Source of the DNA: Desulfatirhabdium sp964549995
GTDB lineage: Bacteria > Desulfobacterota > Desulfobacteria > Desulfobacterales > Desulfatirhabdiaceae
Direction of reading: 5' to 3'
Length of the DNA stretch: 19,337 nt
NCBI GenBank assembly: GCA_964549995.1
Contig: CAZJXF010000065.1
Coordinates: forward strand, 1-19,337
Position 1 is the stretch's first letter; every line of letters begins with the position of its first letter. Both the position numbers and the translations under genes were made by a program. Below, in pieces: positions 1-6,326 of this stretch. The notes under the pieces were generated by a model that did not search any database, had not been told where the DNA came from, and worked only from the letters and a program-made list of their open reading frames with translations.

Positions 1-62
1 GCAAAATACACCCGCTCTCCTGCGGGTTAAACAAGAGCATCTGACTTTTTGCGAGGCCATCA
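1..62. repeat. Right end of a B-family palindromic element, cut by the window edge
   Basis: This stretch matches 10677-10738, the right part of the complete B-family element upstream of cbiH, with only a few substitutions. Both contain GCAAAAT-CACCCGCTCTCCTGCGGG-T, then CTGACTTTTTGCGAGG, then C(C/T)ATCA. The terminal repeat lies at 43-62. The left half would lie outside the window. No coding capacity is seen. It ends about 145 bp before the Fic-like gene. Confidence 0.75.
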
Positions 63-206
63 AAGTTGATTCGGCTGCTTCGCAAAGCACCAGGCGTCCT
101 TCTGTCGAAAGTACTTCATTGCAAAAAAATCGGTAAATGGCAACCTTTTTGCCAAACCGCCAGGAAATGACCACCCGTCTGAATGTAAGGAGTTATCGAT
201 ATCGCA

Positions 207-932
207 ATGCAATATCCAAAAAGTCCTCTAAGGTTCCGGTGGCCGGATTGGGGTATTCAGACAACGACCGTTCCCGACGTTGCCAGGGTTTGTTTTCGGG
301 CGAAAAAAGCACTGGAGGGTATCGTTTACGATACGGTACACTTGGAAGGAAATCCGTTTACCTTTCCGGAAGTAAAAACGCTTCTCGAGGGGATTACGGT
401 CGGAGGGCACAAACTCTCGGATGAACGTCAGGTGCTCAATCAGGCCAAAAGCTGGCATGTGCTGCTGAAGAAGGTGCAGCGAGGGGAATTTACCGTCGAT
501 CGAACCACATTCTGTGAGTTGCAGGCCATCGTTGCAGCCGAGGAAGCATTGGAATGCGGGGTGTTTCGAACCGGACCGGTCTCCATCGCAGGAAGCGAAT
601 ATCAGCCGCCCGCTGCAGCCGAGCTGGATACCTTGTTCGATCAAGGGGTGGCGGCCTTGGAGAGCATTCAGCAACCCCATTGGAAAGGCATTCTGTTTTT
701 CCTGTTCGGCAGCCTGAACCAGTTCTTCTGGGACGGTAACAGGCGCACCTCCCGCCTTGTCATGAACGGCATTCTGATGTCTTCCGGATACGATGTCATC
801 AACATTCCCGCCAAGAAGCGCCTCGATTTCAACGAAAAAATGATGCGTTTCTATGAGAGTCAAGATGCAGCCGAAATGGTGGAGTTCCTGGTAGGCTGCT
901 CACTGGACCCCGAATTGAGAATCGTCCGATGA
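207..932 (+). CDS. Fic/DOC-fold protein with degenerate active site
   Basis: Fic proteins usually transfer AMP or another nucleotide moiety to target proteins through an HxFx(D/E)GNGRxxR motif. This 241-residue protein has the matching segment QFFWDGNRRTSR at residues 172-183. The catalytic His is Gln and the second Gly of GNG is Arg, while DGN and both downstream Arg are kept. An inhibitory-helix type motif (TVHLEGN, residues 43-49; family pattern S/TxxxE(G/N)) lies in the N-terminal part. The C-terminal helices after the motif look family-typical. There is no winged-helix extension as in longer Fic proteins. An AAGGAG lies 14 nt before the ATG, which is long, so the start is uncertain. It is monocistronic, with no toxin or antitoxin partner seen beside it. 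AMPylation activity is doubtful, since the His is normally required. I recall Fic homologues with QFF(F/W)DGN(K/R)RT, so this may be a natural subfamily rather than decay. Confidence 0.8.
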   Translation: MQYPKSPLRFRWPDWGIQTTTVPDVARVCFRAKKALEGIVYDTVHLEGNPFTFPEVKTLLEGITVGGHKLSDERQVLNQAKSWHVLLKKVQRGEFTVDRTTFCELQAIVAAEEALECGVFRTGPVSIAGSEYQPPAAAELDTLFDQGVAALESIQQPHWKGILFFLFGSLNQFFWDGNRRTSRLVMNGILMSSGYDVINIPAKKRLDFNEKMMRFYESQDAAEMVEFLVGCSLDPELRIVR

Positions 933-1034
933 TGCAGCGTTTCGAGCAAGGCATGTCGGAAAGATCACCGTCATACCTTTTTCGGCAGGTGCTTACACCA
1001 GGCGTGATACAAAGTAGGTCTTCGATGCGTTGGC

Positions 1035-2459
1035 TCAGCGATGACCTGCCCAGTGCGTGTGAAAAAACTGCCCTCGGGGCTTGTCGACGCGCTCGTAGGT
1101 GTGCGCGCCGAAATAGTCCCGTTGCGCCTGGAGCAGATTCGCGGGAAGCCGGGCCGTGCGGTAGCCGTCGTAATAGGCCAGTGCGGCGCCGATCGCCGGT
1201 GTCGGTATGCCCAGATGGATCGCCAATGCTGCAGTGCGACGCCAACCGGCTTGAGCGTTTTCGATGGCCGTTTTGAAAAACGGGGCCAGCATCAGGTTCA
1301 CCAGGTCTGGATCGGCATGAAACGCCTTCTCGATATCCTCCAAAAACGCCGCGCGGATGATGCAGCCGCCTCGCCATATCCGTGCAATGCTCCCGTAGTG
1401 GAGATGCCAGCCCTGCTCTGCAGCCACGGCCCTCATGAGTTGGTATCCCTGGGCGTAGGAGACGATCTTGGATGCATACAGCGCCTGTTCGAGATCGTCG
1501 ATCGCCGCTGCTCTGTCTCCCTGAAAACGCGCAGACGGCCCCCCGAGAATGCGGGATGCCGCAACGCGCTCATCCTTGAGCGCTGACAGGCAGCGCGCAA
1601 AGACCGCCTCTCCGATCAGGGTCAAGGGTTGTCCCACATTCAGGGCCGTAACGACTGTCCATTTGCCGGTCCCCTTCTGTGCTGCCACATCGAGAATTCG
1701 ATCGACGGTCGCTCGACCGTCCTCATCCTGATGCGTCAAGATATGGCTGGTGATAGCGATTAAATAGGATGCCAGCGGGCCTTGGTTCCACCGGCCGAAG
1801 ACATCCGCCATTTCCCGGTTGGAAAGTCCGAGTCCGTCTTTCATGATCTGGTAGGTCTCGCAGATCAACTGCATATCACCGTATTCGATGCCGTTGTGCA
1901 CCATCTTCACGAAATGACCGGCCCCGCCCTCGCCGACCCAGTCGCAACATGGCTCGCCGTCGTCCGTGAAGGCGCAGATGGTCTGGAAAATCGGTCGGAC
2001 GATGTTCCATGCCTCCGCTGACCCTCCCGGCATGATGGACGGCCCTGTGAGGGCGCCCTGCTCGCCCCCGGAAATTCCGGCGCCGACATAGTAGAGACCG
2101 TTGCTTTCCACCTCCCGCATGCGGCGGGCGGTGTCCATGAAATGGGAATTGCCGCCGTCGATGATCACGTCTCCGGTATCCAGGAAAGACAGTGCCGAAG
2201 CGATGAACTCGTCCACGGCCTCTCCTGCCTGGATCATGAGCATGAGCTTACGCGGCCGTTTCAAGGTTGTGATGAGCTCTCCGATAGTGTGACATCCGAT
2301 GATGTTCTTTCCGGCGGCCCGTCCGTCGACAAAGGCATCGACCTTGCTGGTGGTGCGGTTGTAGCAAGCGACGGTAAAGCCCTTGCTCTCCATATTGAGG
2401 ATCAGGTTTTCCCCCATCACGCCCAATCCGACCACGGCGATATCGGCTTTTTCGTTCAT
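1035..2459 (-). CDS. gnd: 6-phosphogluconate dehydrogenase, decarboxylating
   Basis: The enzyme oxidatively decarboxylates 6-phosphogluconate to ribulose 5-phosphate with NADP+ (oxidative pentose phosphate pathway, cytosol). The 474-residue product has the Rossmann loop GLGVMG (residues 11-16), the DGGNSHFMDT and GISGGEQGALTGPSIMPGG signatures (about 101-146), and HFVKMVHNGIEYGDMQ with the catalytic Lys at about 185. The C-terminal part is full, with DVAAQKGTGKWT and an end similar to FGAHTYER...FHTHW. Length fits the long, dimeric class. The ATG at 2459 is preferred over an in-frame ATG at 2489 because GGGGGA precedes it and the protein then begins directly before the nucleotide-binding strand. 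It is divergent from the DUF169 gene. No glucose-6-phosphate dehydrogenase gene is adjacent. Confidence 0.96.
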   Translation of the reverse strand: MNEKADIAVVGLGVMGENLILNMESKGFTVACYNRTTSKVDAFVDGRAAGKNIIGCHTIGELITTLKRPRKLMLMIQAGEAVDEFIASALSFLDTGDVIIDGGNSHFMDTARRMREVESNGLYYVGAGISGGEQGALTGPSIMPGGSAEAWNIVRPIFQTICAFTDDGEPCCDWVGEGGAGHFVKMVHNGIEYGDMQLICETYQIMKDGLGLSNREMADVFGRWNQGPLASYLIAITSHILTHQDEDGRATVDRILDVAAQKGTGKWTVVTALNVGQPLTLIGEAVFARCLSALKDERVAASRILGGPSARFQGDRAAAIDDLEQALYASKIVSYAQGYQLMRAVAAEQGWHLHYGSIARIWRGGCIIRAAFLEDIEKAFHADPDLVNLMLAPFFKTAIENAQAGWRRTAALAIHLGIPTPAIGAALAYYDGYRTARLPANLLQAQRDYFGAHTYERVDKPRGQFFHTHWAGHR

Positions 2460-2534
2460 AGGATGTATTTCCCCCGTATGTTCATGCATCGGTCATGCAA
2501 GGCGAAGAGGTTGAAGGAAATCGCGGTATTTTCG

Positions 2535-2561
2535 TTGACGGAGAAGATCGAGTGATATACT
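2535..2561 (+). promoter_or_regulatory. Possible sigma70-type promoter for the DUF169 gene
   Basis: TTGACG (2535-2540) and TATACT (2556-2561) are separated by 15 bp, shorter than the usual 17. It lies in the gap between divergent gnd and the DUF169 gene, about 65 nt before the chosen ATG at 2627. Pattern-based only. Confidence 0.25.
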
Positions 2562-2626
2562 CAAAGATGATAGCCTCGCGCAAAAGGTCCATCAAGTATG
2601 ACGGCATTGAGGATGTGGAGGAGACC

Positions 2627-3397
2627 ATGAGGAATGTTCAGGCTTGGATGGAGGAATTGACCCGATGGATTCGGCCGCAGTCGTTTCCGCTTGGGGTTTC
2701 GGTGTTTCGAGATGCCGACGATCTGCCGCAGGAAGCGATTCGGCCGGCTAAATACGGCATCCAGATTTCCCTGTGTCAGTGGACTACGATGGCCAGGCGC
2801 TGGGGACGGATCGTTGGGGCGACGGCTGCGGATATCAATTGTACGCCTTGTTTGGCTTCGCTCGGGTTCAAACGCCTCGAAGACCCGGCCCATCTTGCCG
2901 CCTATTTCGTGGAAATGGGGTATTTCGAAAACCGGGAACTCGCCGAAAACGCCACCCGCATGCTCCAGCCCATCCCTTACGGGACGATCGGCGCCATCGC
3001 CTTTTTCCCGCTGAATGAGGCTCCCGCCGATCCCGATCTGCTGGTGATCTACGGAACGCCGGCGCAGATGGCCCGACTTGCAGCCGGTTACCTCTACCAT
3101 ACCGGCGAACTTATCGAATCGATTACGACCGGATTCGGAATTTCGTGTCTAGCCACCATCAAGCCGTACATCACCAGCAAACCGGCCTTTGTCCATCCCG
3201 GCCGGGGGGAGCGGGTGCTGGCCGGCACAGACGAGTGCGAAATGCTGTTCACCTGCCCGGCTGCATCCGTCGACATGCTGATCGACGGGTTGAAGAAAAC
3301 CCACGAGACGGGCACACGGTATCCGGTTCAGAGCTACATGATCTATCAGCCTCGGACCATTCGGCCGATGGCGCATCTGGCGGAAAAATTGCGCTGA
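2627..3397 (+). CDS. DUF169 family protein (COG2043-like)
   Basis: The 256-residue protein resembles the uncharacterised DUF169 family, recognised from segments such as PAKYGIQISLCQWTTMARRWG, INCTPCLASLGF, FPLNEAPADPDLLVIYGTPAQMARL and GFGISCLATI. No biochemical role is known to me. No signal peptide or membrane segment is visible; several conserved-looking Cys occur (INCTPC; ECEMLFTCPA). An open frame continues upstream to 2495, but GGAGGAG at 2617-2623 just before the ATG at 2627 argues for the shorter form. It is followed after 76 nt by gspG in the same direction. Nothing suggests a functional link to secretion. Confidence 0.8.
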   Translation: MRNVQAWMEELTRWIRPQSFPLGVSVFRDADDLPQEAIRPAKYGIQISLCQWTTMARRWGRIVGATAADINCTPCLASLGFKRLEDPAHLAAYFVEMGYFENRELAENATRMLQPIPYGTIGAIAFFPLNEAPADPDLLVIYGTPAQMARLAAGYLYHTGELIESITTGFGISCLATIKPYITSKPAFVHPGRGERVLAGTDECEMLFTCPAASVDMLIDGLKKTHETGTRYPVQSYMIYQPRTIRPMAHLAEKLR

Positions 3398-3473
3398 ATG
3401 ATGAGAGACCTTGCAGCGTTGCATCTTTCTGGATGGATCCAGCGGTTCATGACCATAAGGTGAGGACGTGTTG

Positions 3474-3965
3474 ATGAAGAGGGTGGTGACTATCAGCCCA
3501 TCATACCGTCGATGGACGAAACGATCGACATGGGTCGGACAGGACGGCGGTTTTACCCTGATCGAGCTCATGGTGGTGATCGTGATCCTCGGCATTCTGG
3601 CTCTGTATGTGGCGCCGAAGATCATGGGTCGACCGGACGAGGCCCGGCAGGTCAAGGCCAAGATGGACATTTCGGCCATCGAAACGGCGCTCAAGCTCTA
3701 CAAGCTCGACAACGGTGTCTACCCCACGACGGAGCAAGGGCTCCAGGCCCTGGTGCAGCGGCCCGACTCCTCTCCTGTGCCCCGCAATTGGCGAAAAGGC
3801 GGATACCTCGAAAAAGGCAAGGTGCCGAAAGACCCCTGGGGAAACCCCTACGTCTATCTGTCTCCGGGGGTATCGAGCGACTACGACATCATCTGCTACG
3901 GAGCGGACGGGCTTCCCGGCGGCGAGGGGGCGGACCGGGACATTACATCGAGGGATACGGAGTGA
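3474..3965 (+). CDS. gspG: Type II secretion system major pseudopilin GspG
   Basis: GspG is the main subunit of the periplasmic pseudopilus that drives type II secretion. The 163-residue preprotein has a basic leader of about 26 residues ending in GG, then FTLIELMVVIVILGIL, the type III prepilin cleavage and methylation site with Glu at +5. The mature part carries the GspG signature: ALKLYKLDNGVYPTTEQGLQAL, DPWGNPYVYLSPG and YGADGLPGGEGADRD, the loop that binds calcium in this family. The ATG at 3474 fits AGGTGAGGA seven nt upstream; the longer GTG at 3468 is too close to that site. Its stop overlaps the gspH start (GTGA). Confidence 0.95.
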   Translation: MKRVVTISPSYRRWTKRSTWVGQDGGFTLIELMVVIVILGILALYVAPKIMGRPDEARQVKAKMDISAIETALKLYKLDNGVYPTTEQGLQALVQRPDSSPVPRNWRKGGYLEKGKVPKDPWGNPYVYLSPGVSSDYDIICYGADGLPGGEGADRDITSRDTE

Positions 3966-4513
3966 GCCGACCGGATGGGACCTCCGGCATGACCCTGATG
4001 GAACTGGTCGTGGTGATGGGCCTCGTTTCCCTGTTGCTGTTTACGGTCATGCCCCGCTTTCTTCGGTCCGATCGGGTCACCGATGCCGATCAGGCCGTCC
4101 GCGGACTGGTGGCACTCGTTTCTCAGCTCAAGGAAGAAGCGGCGCGCAACGGCCGACCCTACGTTCTGCACATCGATCTGGATGAAGGCCGATGTTGGAC
4201 CACCATCGAGCACAGATCCTCGGAGGATACGGGCACAACGGCGGCTGCCGATGCATCGGCAGCTTCCGAAGAGGACACCCCTCGATCCGTGTTGCAGCTT
4301 CCGGAATCCATTCTGCGAATGTCGGTTCGTCTGCTGTATGCCGAGTGGGTCGATACGGGTGTTGTCGAAATCCGTTTCTTTCCCCAGGGATACAGTTATG
4401 GCGCGACCATTCGTCTGGAGAATCGGGACGGCGGCATCCGATGTCTGCGCATCGAGCCCTTTTTGGGGGATCCGGTGGTTCTGACGGATTCCCGGCAATG
4501 TGCGGCAGGATGA
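3962..4513 (+). CDS. gspH: Type II secretion minor pseudopilin GspH
   Basis: This 183-residue protein starts with GTG overlapping the gspG stop. Its short leader (VSRPDGTSG) precedes MTLMELVVVMGLVSLLLFTVMP, a prepilin cleavage site with Met instead of Phe at +1 and Glu at +5. The rest is beta-rich, as in minor pseudopilins, with a low-complexity Ala/Ser/Asp/Glu stretch at about residues 85-105 (TTAAADASAASEEDT). GspH joins the pseudopilus tip region with GspI, J and K. Assignment to GspH rests on position after gspG and general architecture, because minor pseudopilins diverge strongly. Confidence 0.85.
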   Translation: MSRPDGTSGMTLMELVVVMGLVSLLLFTVMPRFLRSDRVTDADQAVRGLVALVSQLKEEAARNGRPYVLHIDLDEGRCWTTIEHRSSEDTGTTAAADASAASEEDTPRSVLQLPESILRMSVRLLYAEWVDTGVVEIRFFPQGYSYGATIRLENRDGGIRCLRIEPFLGDPVVLTDSRQCAAG

Positions 4514-4520
4514 GGCAACG

Positions 4521-4943
4521 ATGGGACGGATGACGCCGCCGATGTATCGACGCACAGGCTTTACCCTTCTGGAAGTGCTCATCGCCGTATTCGTTGCGGC
4601 AACGGCTCTTCTCGCCGTCTGGAAACTTCATGCCCAAGTGGTCGGTCTTGTTACGGATGTGCAGTTTCAAACGACAGCCCCGTTGCTGGCCGAAAGCGCC
4701 TTGGCTGAAATCGATGCCCTGCCGCCGGAACGGCACGCTTCGGGGCCGTGCCGCTTCGAGGACGCATCGGGATGGAGCGCTTCTTCATCGTATCGCTGTG
4801 AGGTGCTCGTCGAATGGATGGATCCGAAACCCTGGAAATCTCTGGGTGCATCGGTCGAAAGAATCGATGTCACCGTTTCGGATGCTTCCGAAACGAACCG
4901 TTTTCGGCTGAGGGCCTATCGGTTTTATCCGGGGAAAAAATGA
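4521..4943 (+). CDS. gspI: Type II secretion minor pseudopilin GspI
   Basis: The 140-residue product has a leader ending RRTG and then FTLLEVLIAVFVAATALLAVW, the class III prepilin signal with Glu at +5. GspI nucleates the pseudopilus tip with GspJ and GspK. The ATG at 4521 has GAGG six nt upstream and lies 7 nt after the gspH stop; a GTG at 4500 gives a longer, less likely form. gspJ and gspK do not follow: five nt after the stop a C-family palindromic element begins, and the next gene is on the other strand. Confidence 0.85.
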   Translation: MGRMTPPMYRRTGFTLLEVLIAVFVAATALLAVWKLHAQVVGLVTDVQFQTTAPLLAESALAEIDALPPERHASGPCRFEDASGWSASSSYRCEVLVEWMDPKPWKSLGASVERIDVTVSDASETNRFRLRAYRFYPGKK

Positions 4944-4947
4944 ATGG

Positions 4948-5103
4948 GGACGGCTTCGCAAAAAGGCCGGATGCTTGTGTCGTGCTGCATCCCTCGTCAT
5001 TGCGGCGTACGTCTAAGTACGCCTCACTCCTCGGGATTTGCACTCCTTGCCTGCGGCCTTTTTTCGAAGCCGTCCATATGATGGACTTTTTGCAAGCCCA
5101 TCA
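4948..5103. mobile_element. C-family MITE-like element, copy 1
   Basis: Terminal inverted repeats lie at 4948-4969 and 5054-5075 (GGACGGCTTCGCAAAAAGG and its complement, one mismatch). About 84 bp between them are nearly identical to copy 2 at 9246-9376, including the hairpin GGCGTAC-GTCTAA-GTACGCC at 5004-5023. The extra tail 5076-5103 ends in the half-site ACTTTTTGCAAGCCCATCA found on other elements of the window. No transposase or convincing ORF is inside. The last three bases are the stop codon of the neighbouring cation transporter gene. Confidence 0.75.
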
Positions 5104-6084
5104 CCGTTGGCTGCTGCCTACGCTTGTCATCGATTGAAGGGTCCACAGCGGCATCGAGGTCGATTCGCTCGACCGTGTCGGGCAGGAGAAGCGGGCGCAG
5201 ATCGGGCATTGGAGATCAAGGCAGGGGTCGAGGTGAATGAGAACGCCGGCTTCACCTCCGAAGTGATCCTGAAGCATCTTTTCGAGCAGCTTTCCTTCGG
5301 TGTGGGCCTGTTCGAGGCTGAAATCCTTGGGCAGGATCAGATGAAAATCGATGTGGACGAAGCTTCCCGATGTCCAGGCGCGCAGCTGATGAATGTCGAT
5401 CCAGTGTTCCCGACGGTTCGACGAGATCACCCGGGAGATTTCCGACAGCAGCTCCGGATCGGCTGCGTTCATCAACCCGGAAAAGGCCTTCCAGATCAGG
5501 ATCAGCCCGGAAACCAGTATGTTGACGCCGACCAGGCATGCCGTTATCCCGTCCAGTTCCCGTAATCCCGTCCACTGCACCAGCACCAGTCCCACCAAAA
5601 CTCCAGCCGTGGAATAGACATCGGTCAGGACGTGCTTCCCGTCGGCAATCAAGGTGAGGGATTTGGTTTTCTTGCCGACATGGAGAAGATAGGTTCCCAG
5701 AGCGGCATTCACCACCGCAGTCGATAGGATGAGCAGCATGCCTGCGTCGAGGTGAGGCAGGGCGACCGGATGCAGGATCTTGGGCACTGCGGTCGTAAAA
5801 ATGCCGACGGCAGCCAGCAAAATGAGGGCACCTTCGAAGCCGGCGCTGAAAGATTCGATTTTCCCGTGGCCGTAAGGGTGGTTTTCGTCCGGTGGGCGGG
5901 AGGAAAGCCAGACGCTTAGCAACGCAAAGGCGCTTGCGATGACGTTGATGATGGACTCGAGGGCGTCCGAGAGAATGGCGGCCGAGCCTGTCAGCTGGTA
6001 TCCGTAAAATTTCACGGCCAGAAGCAGGATGGAAACCAGGACCGAAAGGCCGATGCTCTGTATGCGAAGGCGGGTAGGAGGCAT
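5101..6084 (-). CDS. Cation diffusion facilitator family transporter
   Basis: CDF proteins export divalent metal ions in exchange for protons across the inner membrane. The 327-residue protein has the family's membrane domain with SDALESIINV (residues 39-48), HPYGHGKIE (69-77) and ADGKHVLTDVYS (147-158), where His151 and Asp155 form the usual HxxxD half of the metal site. The TM2 half reads DxxES rather than the more common DxxHSxxD, so the metal specificity cannot be called. A cytoplasmic CTD follows (WIDIHQLRAWTSG, HIDFHLILP). The C-terminus carries a cysteine cluster, HLDPCLDLQCPIC, and then a Ser/Thr-rich tail whose stop codon lies in the end of the C-family element. There is no strong ribosome-binding site before the ATG. 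Confidence 0.9.
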   Translation of the reverse strand: MPPTRLRIQSIGLSVLVSILLLAVKFYGYQLTGSAAILSDALESIINVIASAFALLSVWLSSRPPDENHPYGHGKIESFSAGFEGALILLAAVGIFTTAVPKILHPVALPHLDAGMLLILSTAVVNAALGTYLLHVGKKTKSLTLIADGKHVLTDVYSTAGVLVGLVLVQWTGLRELDGITACLVGVNILVSGLILIWKAFSGLMNAADPELLSEISRVISSNRREHWIDIHQLRAWTSGSFVHIDFHLILPKDFSLEQAHTEGKLLEKMLQDHFGGEAGVLIHLDPCLDLQCPICARFSCPTRSSESTSMPLWTLQSMTSVGSSQR

Positions 6085-6149
6085 GGGGGGTGAGCGCTAC
6101 AGGTTATGGGAAGAAATCATGGGTATTTCCGGGGCTATGCTTGGGAAAT

Positions 6150-6187
6150 GGACCGTGGGACCCAGAAACCCCTTAATCCCACGGTCC
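6150..6187. repeat. 11-bp inverted repeat upstream of the cation transporter
   Basis: GGACCGTGGGA (6150-6160) and TCCCACGGTCC (6177-6187) are perfectly complementary with a 16-nt spacer. It lies about 65 bp before the cation transporter start and about 140 bp after the clpB stop. No T-run follows on either strand, so it is not a clear intrinsic terminator. An operator is possible but unproven. Confidence 0.6.
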
Positions 6188-6260
6188 GCTCCGAATGAAA
6201 GCGGCCAAAGCCATCTCATTCACAACAGGAGCCATCCGCTTTTTTTTCGCCTACAGTCTT

Positions 6261-6309
6261 CTGACTCCTGACTCCTGGCTCCTGACTCCTGGCTCCTGAC
6301 TTCTGACTC
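6261..6309. repeat. Heptanucleotide tandem array (CTGACTC, 7 units)
   Basis: Seven consecutive 7-bp units: CTGACTC, CTGACTC, CTGGCTC, CTGACTC, CTGGCTC, CTGACTT, CTGACTC. The array lies 18 nt beyond the clpB stop codon. The same unit, or its complement GAGTCAG, recurs at 13441-13468 and 18470-18511. Confidence 0.9.
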
Positions 6310-6326
6310 CTATCCCTCTCGGCCCC

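Noticed and set aside
228..863. 211-codon frame antisense to the Fic-like gene
   Set aside because: It mirrors the coding strand; the + strand frame carries recognisable Fic motifs and this one does not.
933..1034. Gene or terminator between the Fic-like gene and gnd
   Set aside because: Short gap between convergent genes; no ORF, strong stem or T-run seen.
2142..2555. 137-codon frame over the gnd 5' end
   Set aside because: Antisense shadow of gnd; no motifs or ribosome-binding site.
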